From positions 1 through 45,978 of the forward strand of contig CAYXSW010000012.1 in assembly GCA_964467915.1 (NCBI GenBank): 45,978 nt of DNA. Reading direction: 5' to 3'. How positions within the stretch are numbered: position 1 is the stretch's first letter; every line of letters starts with the position of its first letter. The translations under genes and the position numbers were made by a program. Positions 8,249-16,454 of this stretch are shown here, in pieces. The stretch comes from MED-G16 sp964467915 (lineage in GTDB: Bacteria; Bacteroidota; Bacteroidia; Cytophagales; MED-G16). The notes below the pieces were generated by a model. It made no database searches, was not told where the DNA came from, and saw only the letters and a program-made list of their open reading frames with translations.

Positions 8249-9069
8249 TGATGTATAATTTTAATATTGGTTTTTTAGAGTTAAGATTTATTGATATAGT
8301 TGATATTTTTCTAGTTAGCTTATTATTATATAATATATATAGGCTACTTAGAGGTAGTGTAGCAATTAGAATTTTTATTGGATTTCTTATTTTATATTTT
8401 TTTTATTTGATAGTCAGGGCATCTGAAATGGAGTTGTTAACTAATATATTAGGGCAATTCATGGGTGTTGGTGTTTTGGCAGTATTAATTCTTTTTCAAA
8501 AGGAAATAAGAAGGTTTTTACTTTTTTTAGGTAAAACTAATTACATAAGAGATCAGAGAATTTTTGATGTCTTTTCTCCTTTTTTTTCAAATCAAATCAA
8601 AAATAAATGGACTAACTTGATTAATATTTTAGTTGATTCATGTAAGTTAATTTTAGATAATAAAAATGGAGGGTTAATTGTTATTTCAAAAGATTCAGAA
8701 TTAAAATTTTATTCGGAATCGGGGGAAATTTTAAATGCAAAAATCTCAAAAAGATTATTACTTTCAATTTTTAATAAGAAGAGCCCACTTCATGACGGAG
8801 CAGTAATAATTCATGGTGAAAAGATTATTGCTGCAAGATGCATATTACCAGTCTCAGAGAACCAAAACCTTCCTATGAGTTTTGGAATGAGACATAGGGC
8901 AGCTTATGGTATTTCTGAAGATACAGATGCATTAGCAATTGTTATATCTGAAGAACATAACACAATCTCTATTTTTATAAATGGTGATATAAAGCAGAAT
9001 TTAACAATAGTCCAGTTAAGGTCTTATATTGTTGAATATTTAGATAGTGATTATAAAAAAAAGGGTTAA
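8248..9069 (+). CDS. cdaA: Diadenylate cyclase CdaA (c-di-AMP synthase)
   Basis: This 273-residue membrane enzyme makes the second messenger c-di-AMP from two ATP. Three hydrophobic helices (about 13-31, 38-57, 63-84) precede a DAC (DisA_N) domain with the catalytic DGA (183-185, in SPLHDGAVIIHG) and RHR (215-217, in FGMRHRAAYG). The length and layout match CdaA/DacA (TIGR00159-type), not DisA. The ATG at 8248 overlaps the folP stop, and a second ATG follows directly at 8251. The folP-cdaA pair recurs in Bacteroidota. The stop overlaps the convergent kbl gene by 4 nt. Confidence 0.96.
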   Translation: MMYNFNIGFLELRFIDIVDIFLVSLLLYNIYRLLRGSVAIRIFIGFLILYFFYLIVRASEMELLTNILGQFMGVGVLAVLILFQKEIRRFLLFLGKTNYIRDQRIFDVFSPFFSNQIKNKWTNLINILVDSCKLILDNKNGGLIVISKDSELKFYSESGEILNAKISKRLLLSIFNKKSPLHDGAVIIHGEKIIAARCILPVSENQNLPMSFGMRHRAAYGISEDTDALAIVISEEHNTISIFINGDIKQNLTIVQLRSYIVEYLDSDYKKKG

Positions 9070-10256
9070 TCTATAATTTTCAGTTTTTTTCCTACTTCTT
9101 TAAAAGCATTAATAGCTATATCAAGTTCATTTATTGAATGGCCTGCTGATAACTGGACTCTTATTCTAGCTCTATCTTTTGGAACAACCGGAAAATAGAA
9201 ACCTACGACATAAATTCCCTTCTCCAATAATTTTTCAGACATCTTTTTAGCAATAACAGCATCATATAACATTATTGGCACTATTGGGTGTGTCCCATCT
9301 GCTATATCAAAGCCTAAATTTCTCATCTTTTCTCTGAAGTATGCAGTGTTTTTATGTAGCTTTTCTAATAAAGAAGTATCTTCCTCCAACAAATCGAATA
9401 CTTTTAGTGATGCGCCAACTATTGATGGAGCTAAAGTATTAGAAAAAAGATATGGCCTTGATCTTTGTCTAAGAATTTCAATTACTTCCTTTCTTCCTGA
9501 TGTAAATCCTCCTGAAGCTCCTCCCAGTGCTTTTCCTAAAGTTCCTGTTATAATATCAATTTTACCCATAACATCTTTTAGTTCATGAACACCTCTTCCC
9601 TTATTACCCATGAATCCAGTTGAATGACATTCATCGATCATTATTAAAGCATTATATTTTTTTGCAAGAGATGATATTTTATCAAGCTGTGCAATAGTTC
9701 CATCCATAGAAAAAACACCATCGGTAACAATTATCCTTGCTCTTGATTTTTGAGTTATTTTTAATTTTTCTTCCAAGTCACTCATACTATTATGACTGTA
9801 TCTATGTCTTTCTGCCTTGCATAGTCTAATGCCATCAATAATTGAGGCATGGTTTAATTCATCTGATATTATAGCGTCTTCAGGTCCAAAAAGAGGTTCA
9901 AACAAACCACCATTCGCGTCAAAAGCTGCTGCGTATAATATAGTATCTTCAGTTCCTAAGAAACTACTTATTTTTTTTTCTAAACTTTTATGAATGTTTT
10001 GAGTTCCACAAATAAACCTTACTGATGACATTCCGAAACCATGAGAATCTATAGATTCTTTTGCTGCTTCTAGTACATCAGGGTGTGAAGAAAGTCCTAA
10101 ATAATTGTTAGAACATAAATTAATTATATCTTTCTGCCCATCAGTATCAATAACAGAACTTTGAGGTGACACTATGATTCTTTCATTTTTATAGAGGCCC
10201 GTCTTCTTTGTATTTTCAATCTCTTTTGTAAGATGAACTTTAAAATCTTTATACAT
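9066..10256 (-). CDS. kbl: 2-amino-3-ketobutyrate CoA ligase (glycine C-acetyltransferase)
   Basis: This 396-residue PLP enzyme of the alpha-oxoamine synthase family cleaves 2-amino-3-ketobutyrate with CoA to glycine and acetyl-CoA. Visible residues are NNYLGLSSHP (50-59), His136 in DELNHASI, Asp208 in DECHSTGFMG, and the PLP lysine Lys242 in GTLGKALGGASGG. Length matches E. coli Kbl. The divergent neighbour is an SDR-type threonine dehydrogenase that supplies the substrate, so both steps of threonine breakdown sit back to back; this context favours Kbl over the related serine palmitoyltransferase or 8-amino-7-oxononanoate synthase. Confidence 0.95.
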   Translation of the reverse strand: MYKDFKVHLTKEIENTKKTGLYKNERIIVSPQSSVIDTDGQKDIINLCSNNYLGLSSHPDVLEAAKESIDSHGFGMSSVRFICGTQNIHKSLEKKISSFLGTEDTILYAAAFDANGGLFEPLFGPEDAIISDELNHASIIDGIRLCKAERHRYSHNSMSDLEEKLKITQKSRARIIVTDGVFSMDGTIAQLDKISSLAKKYNALIMIDECHSTGFMGNKGRGVHELKDVMGKIDIITGTLGKALGGASGGFTSGRKEVIEILRQRSRPYLFSNTLAPSIVGASLKVFDLLEEDTSLLEKLHKNTAYFREKMRNLGFDIADGTHPIVPIMLYDAVIAKKMSEKLLEKGIYVVGFYFPVVPKDRARIRVQLSAGHSINELDIAINAFKEVGKKLKIID

Positions 10257-10274
10257 TTTTAAAATTTAATTAGA

Positions 10275-10292
10275 TTACATATTTTAATGTAA
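10275..10292. promoter_or_regulatory. Inverted repeat between kbl and threonine dehydrogenase genes
   Basis: TTACAT, a 6-nt spacer ATTTTA, then ATGTAA form a perfect 6-bp inverted repeat in the 63-nt divergent intergenic region. Its position between two genes of one pathway makes it a candidate operator for joint control. The region is very AT-rich, so chance remains possible. Confidence 0.3.
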
Positions 10293-10319
10293 ATTAAAAA
10301 TTATAAACTATAACCCATA

Positions 10320-11258
10320 ATGAGTAGAATATTAATTATTGGATCTGAGGGACAACTTGGTTCTGAATTATCTACTTTCCTAAAAAAAAAGAATAATATA
10401 GATGACATTATTCTATCTGACATTAAAGATACCTCCTCCTCTGACTTAAAATATGAAAAATTAAATGCTCTAAATTTTAAAGATCTAGAATCATTGATTA
10501 AAGATTATAATATACAGGAGGTTTACCATCTTGCAGCAATTCTATCTGCTAAAGGTGAAGATGATCCTATGTTGACATGGGATCTAAATATGAATTCATT
10601 ATTTAATGTACTGTATCTTGCAAAAAATAAACTTATAAAAAAGGTTTTTTGGCCAAGTTCAATTTCAGTTTTTGGGAATAATACTCCTAAAACTAATACA
10701 AATCAATTTTCAATTAAGGAACCAAATACAGTATATGGTATAAGTAAGTTATCTGGTGAGAGGTGGTGTGAATATTATAATGTTAAATACGGTACTGATA
10801 TTAGAAGCGTAAGATTTCCTGGAATAATAAGTTCAAATACACTCCCTGGCGGAGGAACAACTGATTATGCTGTCGATATTTTTTATTCATTTTTGAAAAA
10901 TGATAAATATAATTGTTTTTTAAATAATGACACGATGCTACCTATGATTTATATTGATGATGCTATAGAATCAATTAATAAAATTATGAGAGCTAAAAAA
11001 AATAGTTTAACTATTAAATCAAGTTATAATCTTTCAGGTTTTAGTATGACTCCAAAAATGATTGAAATTGAACTAAAGAAGATTAAAGAAAACTTTATCG
11101 TAGAGTATAATTCTGATAATAGACAAGAAATTGCTGACTCATGGCCAGATTCTATTGATGATATCTTTGCACAAAATGATTGGGGATGGTATGCTAAATA
11201 CGATTTACGTAAAACTATTAAAGAGATGATAAGAAGATTAGAAAATAAAAACAAATGA
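10320..11258 (+). CDS. NAD-dependent L-threonine 3-dehydrogenase (SDR/epimerase type)
   Basis: This 312-residue extended short-chain dehydrogenase oxidises L-threonine to 2-amino-3-ketobutyrate. The Rossmann motif is GSEGQLG (8-14), the active site has SS at 113-114 (FWPSSISVFG) and YGISK with Tyr139 and Lys143. The later segments VRFPGIIS, GGGTTDYAVDIF and MLPMIYIDDA are characteristic of the bacterial UDP-galactose-4-epimerase-like threonine dehydrogenases. The family alone could be read as a sugar epimerase, but the divergent kbl settles the role. Its TGA overlaps the next ATG by 4 nt. It is unrelated to the zinc-dependent E. coli Tdh. Confidence 0.88.
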   Translation: MSRILIIGSEGQLGSELSTFLKKKNNIDDIILSDIKDTSSSDLKYEKLNALNFKDLESLIKDYNIQEVYHLAAILSAKGEDDPMLTWDLNMNSLFNVLYLAKNKLIKKVFWPSSISVFGNNTPKTNTNQFSIKEPNTVYGISKLSGERWCEYYNVKYGTDIRSVRFPGIISSNTLPGGGTTDYAVDIFYSFLKNDKYNCFLNNDTMLPMIYIDDAIESINKIMRAKKNSLTIKSSYNLSGFSMTPKMIEIELKKIKENFIVEYNSDNRQEIADSWPDSIDDIFAQNDWGWYAKYDLRKTIKEMIRRLENKNK

Positions 11259-12043
11259 AAAATTTCAAAAATATAATATTTGATATAAGAGAAGATTATT
11301 ATTTAATAAAAGTAAATAGACCCAAAAATTTAAATGCTCTGAATCAGGATACTATATCAGAATTAAAACAATCCATAGATTATATTCGAAAAAATTCTAA
11401 AGGATTTTTTGGTGTGATAATAACAGGAGAAGGAGATAAATCTTTTGTGGCTGGAGCTGATATAAAAGAATTTACAGGTCTAAATAAAAAAGCATCTTTT
11501 AAATTTTGCAAAAATGGTCATGAATTATTTAATAGTATTGAGACTATGTCAATTCCAGTCATAGCATTAGTAAATGGTTATGCTCTAGGGGGTGGATGTG
11601 AATTAGCATTGAGTTGCCATATCAGAATTGCTACTAAAAATGCACATTTTTCACAACCTGAAATAAATTTAGGAATAATTCCAGGTTACGGTGGAACTCA
11701 AAGACTAACTCAGATAATTGGAAAGTCAAAATCTTTAGAGATGATGTTAACAGGAAAAATGATTAGCGCAGATATTGCATTTAATTATGGACTAGTAAAT
11801 CAACTGGCTAATGACAAAAATGATGGACTAGATAAATGTGAAGAGTTTATAAAAACCTTGAAGAGAAAAGCTCCAATAGCAATTAAAAATGTTATAAAAT
11901 CGGTAAATAATTATTATGATAATAGCTCTGATGGATTTCTTGAAGAAATAAACTTGTTTTCAGAATGTAGTTCAACTTCTGACTTTGAGGAAGGGGTTAA
12001 AGCTTTCATAGAGAAAAGATGTCCTGATTTTAAAGGTGAATAA
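11255..12043 (+). CDS. Enoyl-CoA hydratase/isomerase family protein
   Basis: This 262-residue crotonase-fold enzyme probably hydrates a short-chain enoyl-CoA. The oxyanion-hole segments are SFVAGADIKEF (63-73) and GYALGGGCELAL (108-119). Both catalytic glutamates of true hydratases are present, Glu116 and Glu136, with the usual 20-residue spacing, followed by PGYGGTQRL. This favours a hydratase such as 3-hydroxybutyryl-CoA dehydratase over a non-hydratase crotonase relative; the exact substrate cannot be read from sequence. It overlaps the threonine dehydrogenase gene by 4 nt (ATGA), so the two are co-translated. Confidence 0.9.
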   Translation: MKNFKNIIFDIREDYYLIKVNRPKNLNALNQDTISELKQSIDYIRKNSKGFFGVIITGEGDKSFVAGADIKEFTGLNKKASFKFCKNGHELFNSIETMSIPVIALVNGYALGGGCELALSCHIRIATKNAHFSQPEINLGIIPGYGGTQRLTQIIGKSKSLEMMLTGKMISADIAFNYGLVNQLANDKNDGLDKCEEFIKTLKRKAPIAIKNVIKSVNNYYDNSSDGFLEEINLFSECSSTSDFEEGVKAFIEKRCPDFKGE

Positions 12044-12079
12044 GAGGAGATAATAGATTCCGAGTAGGAAATTTATTAT

Positions 12080-12087
12080 TACTTTTG
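12080..12087 (+). promoter_or_regulatory. TAnnTTTG promoter-like box upstream of DUF4292 gene
   Basis: TACTTTTG is an exact match to the Bacteroidota -7 box TAnnTTTG and lies 5 nt before the ATG at 12093. No convincing -33 TTG is seen upstream. If used, the mRNA would begin at or next to the start codon. Confidence 0.45.
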
Positions 12088-12092
12088 CAAAA

Positions 12093-12860
12093 ATGTCTTT
12101 TAAAAATTTATATATACTTCTTACTATATTTTTGTTTGTTTCTTGTAAAAGAGATTTTGTTAGTATTGAGTCCTCTAAGATAGCTATTGATGATTTTATT
12201 GTCGAGGAAATTGATTACAAGTATTTATCTACCAAATCTAAAATTCAATATAAAAATGATAATCAATTAATAAATGCTACCTTAAATATGAGGATAGAGA
12301 AAGACAGTAAGATATGGTTTTCAGTAAGGGTTGCGTTAGGTGTTGAAGCTGCTAGGGGATTAATTACAAAAGAAGAATTTATAATAATAGACAGAGTCAA
12401 CAAGCAGGTTATTATTTCCACACCGGACATTATAGAAAGGGAATTTAAGATTAAACTAAATTTTGAGCAACTAGAATCTATTTTTACAGGAAATTTATTA
12501 TATGACATATCAACTTCTGACGAGTTATTAAAGGAGGGAAGTTATTTTAAAATTGTTCAACAAAAGGAGTCTATTCAATCCCAAAATCTTGTTAATACTA
12601 AAACTTCCAAAATTGAAAAATTAATTTTGTTTGATGAAATAACAAATTATTTACTTACTGTAGATTATGAAAACTTTAAGCCTTTAGGAAAAATTTTATT
12701 TCCAGGAAGGCATCTTTTCACTTCAGTTAGCTATGTTGATAATAGTAGTGTGCCGGTTATTACTAATATTAATTTTAACTTTAAAGAAGTTGAAAGAACT
12801 AATAAACCTCTAAAATTCCCTTTTAATGTTCCTTCTAAATATGCTGTCAAGAAGATATAA
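12093..12860 (+). CDS. DUF4292 family lipoprotein
   Basis: This 255-residue protein has a lipoprotein signal ending at Cys18 (ILLTIFLFVSC). The mature part is a LolA/LolB-like beta sheet fold by its strand pattern, with KIWFSVRVALGVEAARGLIT and a later segment FPGRHLFTSVSY. It fits DUF4292, a Bacteroidota envelope lipoprotein family usually placed directly before the M23/EnvC-like gene, as here. A role in lipid or lipoprotein handling is only suggested by fold resemblance. The last 20 nt overlap the next gene. Confidence 0.8.
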   Translation: MSFKNLYILLTIFLFVSCKRDFVSIESSKIAIDDFIVEEIDYKYLSTKSKIQYKNDNQLINATLNMRIEKDSKIWFSVRVALGVEAARGLITKEEFIIIDRVNKQVIISTPDIIEREFKIKLNFEQLESIFTGNLLYDISTSDELLKEGSYFKIVQQKESIQSQNLVNTKTSKIEKLILFDEITNYLLTVDYENFKPLGKILFPGRHLFTSVSYVDNSSVPVITNINFNFKEVERTNKPLKFPFNVPSKYAVKKI

Positions 12861-14028
12861 TACTTATTTAATATTATTTTTATTCTCTTTTCATCAATCA
12901 TTTTCTCAACATTCTAGAAATTCACTTGAGAAAGAGAGAGATATTAATTTATTGAAAATTGAAGAAGCTGAAAAAATTATTGTTGAAACAGAAAAATCTA
13001 AAAAAATCACTGTTGGAAAATTAAATGTTATCAATAAACAAATTAAGAATAGACAAGATTTAATTTTAAATCTTAAAAAGGATGTTAGAGTTCAGAAAAC
13101 TGAAATAGTCACCCTGAGAAGTCTAATCTTTTCTCTTCAAAGTGATTTTAAGATTTTAAACGATGAATACGCAGAGATGATTTATCATTCCTATAAGTCT
13201 CGTTCATCTCTTGATAAATTAAGTTTTATTTTTTCTTCAGAAAATTATAATCAAATGTTTAGAAGATTTAATTATATTTTTCAATATTCAAAATTTAGGA
13301 AAAATCAAATTAATGAAATTGAAAAGGTATCTGCAGAGTTAAGTAATCAAGAGAACAGGTTAATAGAAGTTAACAAGAAACAGAATTTTCTTCTGCAAGA
13401 AGAAGTTAGTGAAAATAATAAGCTTCAAAAATTAAAAGGAAGGCAAAAAAAAATCATTTCTGATTTAAACAAAAAACAAAGGAACCTAAGAAAGGAGATA
13501 AACGATAGAAAGATTGCTCTTGAGAAACTTGATAAATTAATTAGAGATATTATTAGAAGAGAAAAGGAGTCTTTGTTACTAAAAGGAGATGATAATATTG
13601 ATCTACTTAAATTAACTGAAGGTTTTGAATCAAATATTGGGAAATTACCTTGGCCTGTTAAATCTGGTTTTATATCCAATAAATTTGGAGAGCATCCACA
13701 TCCTGTTATAAAAAGTGTAAAAGTAAAAAACGATGGTATTGATATTCAAACAAGGAAATCATCTCAAGTTTTTTCAGTTTTTTCTGGTAAAGTTTCAACT
13801 GTAGCATTTATTCCTGGGATGTATAATGTAATAATTATTAATCATGGGGATTATTATACCTTATACGCGAAACTTAAAAATCTAAATGTTGTAAAAGGAG
13901 ATATAATTAAAGAAGGTCAAGTTTTAGCTGAATTAGTAACAAATAATGATGGAATTACTCAATTACAATTCCAAATATGGAAAAATAATATAAAGTTGAA
14001 TCCAGAAAAATGGATTATCAAAAAATGA
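12841..14028 (+). CDS. EnvC-like murein hydrolase activator (degenerate M23/LytM domain)
   Basis: With the ATG at 12841 the product is 395 residues, with a signal peptide (MLSRRYNTYLILFLFSFHQS); an in-frame ATG at 12826 is possible but adds residues before it. A long coiled coil (about 25-245) is followed by a LytM/M23 domain (about 265-390). This is the architecture of EnvC, which activates periplasmic amidases at the division site. Zinc ligands are largely gone: HxxxD reads N297-xxx-D301 in NDGIDI, and the terminal HxH reads Q374-L-Q376. It is therefore more likely an activator than an enzyme. It overlaps the DUF4292 gene and precedes tatA. Confidence 0.85.
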   Translation: MLSRRYNTYLILFLFSFHQSFSQHSRNSLEKERDINLLKIEEAEKIIVETEKSKKITVGKLNVINKQIKNRQDLILNLKKDVRVQKTEIVTLRSLIFSLQSDFKILNDEYAEMIYHSYKSRSSLDKLSFIFSSENYNQMFRRFNYIFQYSKFRKNQINEIEKVSAELSNQENRLIEVNKKQNFLLQEEVSENNKLQKLKGRQKKIISDLNKKQRNLRKEINDRKIALEKLDKLIRDIIRREKESLLLKGDDNIDLLKLTEGFESNIGKLPWPVKSGFISNKFGEHPHPVIKSVKVKNDGIDIQTRKSSQVFSVFSGKVSTVAFIPGMYNVIIINHGDYYTLYAKLKNLNVVKGDIIKEGQVLAELVTNNDGITQLQFQIWKNNIKLNPEKWIIKK

Positions 14029-14059
14029 TTTTGCTATATTTACATATTAATTATAAACT

Positions 14060-14263
14060 ATGAATGTAATTTTTGCAATTGGTATGCCTGGAGGCTGGGA
14101 ATGGATAATAATTGGACTTATTGTTGTGATTTTTTTTGGAGCTAATAAGATTCCGGAAATTTTTAAAGGATTTGGTAAAGGAATCAGAGAGTTTAAAGAC
14201 GCTTCAAGAGAGATAAAAAAAGAAATAGAGAAGGAGTCTAATACTGATACGGAAAAAAAATAA
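14060..14263 (+). CDS. tatA: Twin-arginine translocase subunit TatA
   Basis: This 67-residue protein has one short membrane helix (about 13-29), then the hinge FFGANKIPEIFKGFGKGIREFK and an amphipathic basic/acidic helix with a Lys/Glu tail. That is the TatA/TatE form, which multimerises to form the pore for folded proteins exported by the Tat path. TatB would be longer with a different hinge. tatC is not in the window. It lies 31 nt after the EnvC-like gene on the same strand and is convergent with the TerB-like gene 20 nt downstream. Confidence 0.94.
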   Translation: MNVIFAIGMPGGWEWIIIGLIVVIFFGANKIPEIFKGFGKGIREFKDASREIKKEIEKESNTDTEKK

Positions 14264-14283
14264 ATACTAACTTTTAATAGTTA

Positions 14284-14697
14284 CTATCCAAATAGCCAAG
14301 AAAACCAACCTGAAGATTTAGAATTAGTAATTCCTTTATTATTTATTATTTCTGCAACTTTTTCAGGACTATAACCTATAGAATTTGCTACATGCCCAAG
14401 TAGAAAGAATTCATGATCATGCACATTATTGTCAGATTTAATTAAACTAACCAACTCACTAATAAAAGTTTCTTTTTCGTCATCTTCAAGGTTTTTTCTT
14501 ATAACTTCACCGTATTCTGAATGAATTTTATTGAAAAAATTTCTTGTGTTTATAGTATCTACCTTCTCGTGGCCATATTTCTTTAGTATTTCACTAGAAT
14601 TTATAATATCCATTTCTTCATTACCAATACTTCCATCAACTCTTGCTATTTTTGCAAAGCATGAAGTTATTGCTTTATTTAAAAGTTCATTGCTCAT
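14284..14697 (-). CDS. TerB-like family protein
   Basis: This 137-residue cytosolic helical protein has paired acidic motifs: KIARVDGSIGNEEMDII (18-34), and a symmetric second half with LVSLIKSDNNVHDHEFFLL. This is the TerB (tellurite-resistance B-like) pattern, where such Asp/Glu clusters bind metal. It ends with a short Trp/Phe tail, SGWFSWLFG, which could touch a membrane. No other ter genes are nearby, so a role in tellurite resistance should not be assumed. It stands alone on the minus strand. Confidence 0.72.
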   Translation of the reverse strand: MSNELLNKAITSCFAKIARVDGSIGNEEMDIINSSEILKKYGHEKVDTINTRNFFNKIHSEYGEVIRKNLEDDEKETFISELVSLIKSDNNVHDHEFFLLGHVANSIGYSPEKVAEIINNKGITNSKSSGWFSWLFG

Positions 14698-14751
14698 TTT
14701 AATTTTTTTTAATTTTTTAAAATTAATATTAATATTTATAAATAGTAAATA

Positions 14752-15858
14752 ATGTCAAACAGAATAAAATTAAATATAAAAGTAATTATTTTATCTATTA
14801 TATGTTCATGTTCATATAATCCTCAATCAAATGTAGAAAATTCTTCCTTTTTGCCTAAGGCCTCAGGTAAAAATAATGAAATGTTAATTGTAATGGATTC
14901 AACAAAATTTAAAGGAAGATTAGGAAGAACATTAGTTGAAACTTATGGGGGATTTATAGAGGGGTTACCTCAACCAGAAACAAAGTTTGACTTAAGATAT
15001 ATAAAGCCAAGAAAGTTTAATAATATTTTGAAGCATGCTAAAAACATTGTCATAGCTTTTACTCTTGAAGGGAAAAGTATTGACTCACAAATTCTAAGAA
15101 AAAATTTTAATTTGGAATCTTTAGATAAAATTAAAAGTGATTCTGAAATTTTTTATTTTTCAAAAAGAGATCAATATGCTAAAGGTCAAACCATTTTATA
15201 TTTATTTAGCAAAACAGATGATGATTTGTATTATAAATTAAGTCAAAATAAAACTTCAATCTTAAAATATTTTGAAGATGAATTGAAGAAAAGAGTTAGT
15301 AAAGAGATATTTTCAAAGCAAGAAAAAAACATATCTAATAAGATATTTGAAGACCACAAAATAAAAATAAAAATTCCCTATGGATATGATTTAGCAAAAA
15401 ATAGTATTGGAGATAATAAGAATTTTTTTTGGTTAAGACAATTAGATTCTGAATTTGAAAAAAATATTTTCCTTTATTATGAAGATTATGAAGAAAGTCA
15501 ATTGAAAAATTTTTATGAAGTATTTAATACTGAAAACCCCAGCATCAAAGGTATTAGAAATAAAATCTCAAAAATTTATTTAAGAGACTCAGAAAATTCT
15601 AAAATATATATGAGTATTCAGGATGTGTTCCCTATTCAATCTCAAAAATTTAATTTTAAGGGTAATTCTTCTGTAGAATCTAAAGGTTTATGGAAACTTA
15701 GTGATATCTCCGCAGGTGGTCCTTTCCATTCTATAGTTATTTATGATTCAAATAAAAAGAGAATGTATTATTTAGAGGGATATGTTTATGCTCCAGGATC
15801 AAAAAAAAGAAACTTAATGCAAGAAATATCTTCTATATTAATGACATTTGAAATATGA
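14752..15858 (+). CDS. DUF4837 family lipoprotein
   Basis: This 368-residue protein has an N-terminal signal with a lipobox near Cys18/Cys20 (VIILSIICSC). The start of the mature part, MLIVMDSTKFKGRLGRTL followed by FIEGLPQPETKFDLRYI, fits DUF4837, a Bacteroidota lipoprotein family of unknown function. The C-terminal half contains GLWKLSDISAGGPFHSIVIY and ends in a strand. It overlaps the ruvA ATG by 4 nt, so expression is coupled to ruvA and probably sprA. Confidence 0.8.
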   Translation: MSNRIKLNIKVIILSIICSCSYNPQSNVENSSFLPKASGKNNEMLIVMDSTKFKGRLGRTLVETYGGFIEGLPQPETKFDLRYIKPRKFNNILKHAKNIVIAFTLEGKSIDSQILRKNFNLESLDKIKSDSEIFYFSKRDQYAKGQTILYLFSKTDDDLYYKLSQNKTSILKYFEDELKKRVSKEIFSKQEKNISNKIFEDHKIKIKIPYGYDLAKNSIGDNKNFFWLRQLDSEFEKNIFLYYEDYEESQLKNFYEVFNTENPSIKGIRNKISKIYLRDSENSKIYMSIQDVFPIQSQKFNFKGNSSVESKGLWKLSDISAGGPFHSIVIYDSNKKRMYYLEGYVYAPGSKKRNLMQEISSILMTFEI

Positions 15859-16436
15859 TTTCATTTATAAGAGGCAAAAAAATTGAAGTTGATCCAGCAA
15901 AATTAATTTTGGATGTTAATGGAATAGGATATGAAATAAATATTTCCCTTAGAACGTTTTCAAAGATTAAAGATAAAGATGAAATAAATATACATACTTA
16001 CTTAAATGTTAAAGAGGACTCTCACACACTTTATGGTTTTAATAATAAAAATGAGAAACAAACATTCTTGAGTTTATTATCCATTAATGGGGTTGGTCCC
16101 AGTACAGCTATAATGATTTTATCCTCTATATCAGCTGATGAATTTAATAAAGCAATTATAAGCTCAGATGTCAATAAAATAAAATCTGTAAAAGGAATAG
16201 GTTTAAAAACTGCTGAAAGAATAATACTAGAATTAAAGGACAAAATTTCTATAGATGATATTAGTGATGATTTTTCTGATTCTTTAGACAATACTATTAA
16301 AGATGAAGCGTTATCAGCTTTATCTTCTTTGGGTATTTCTAAAAATATTGTTGATAAACATGTTGATGATATTTTAAAGAGAAATGAGAATATTTCTCTA
16401 GAAGACTTGATCAAAGAGGTACTCAAAAGATCATAA
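15855..16436 (+). CDS. ruvA: Holliday junction branch migration protein RuvA
   Basis: This 193-residue DNA-binding protein forms tetramers on Holliday junctions and loads the RuvB motor. It shows the N-terminal OB fold (about 1-62, MISFIRGKKIEV), two helix-hairpin-helix motifs (SINGVGPSTAIMIL and VKGIGLKTAERIILELKDK), a short acidic linker, and a C-terminal RuvB-binding domain (EALSALSSLGIS onward). Length is typical. The ATG overlaps the DUF4837 stop by 4 nt, and sprA follows after 18 nt; the ruvA-sprA order is common in Flavobacteriia. Confidence 0.97.
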   Translation: MISFIRGKKIEVDPAKLILDVNGIGYEINISLRTFSKIKDKDEINIHTYLNVKEDSHTLYGFNNKNEKQTFLSLLSINGVGPSTAIMILSSISADEFNKAIISSDVNKIKSVKGIGLKTAERIILELKDKISIDDISDDFSDSLDNTIKDEALSALSSLGISKNIVDKHVDDILKRNENISLEDLIKEVLKRS

Positions 16437-16454
16437 TGTCATAAATGGCTTACT

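Noticed and set aside
14268..14283. TAACT/AGTTA hairpin between tatA and the TerB-like gene as a bidirectional terminator
   Set aside because: The stem is only 5 bp of mostly A-T pairs without a following T-run; not distinguishable from chance.
14284..14697. Tellurite-resistance determinant
   Set aside because: A lone TerB-like domain without terC/terD/terZ genes does not support that role.
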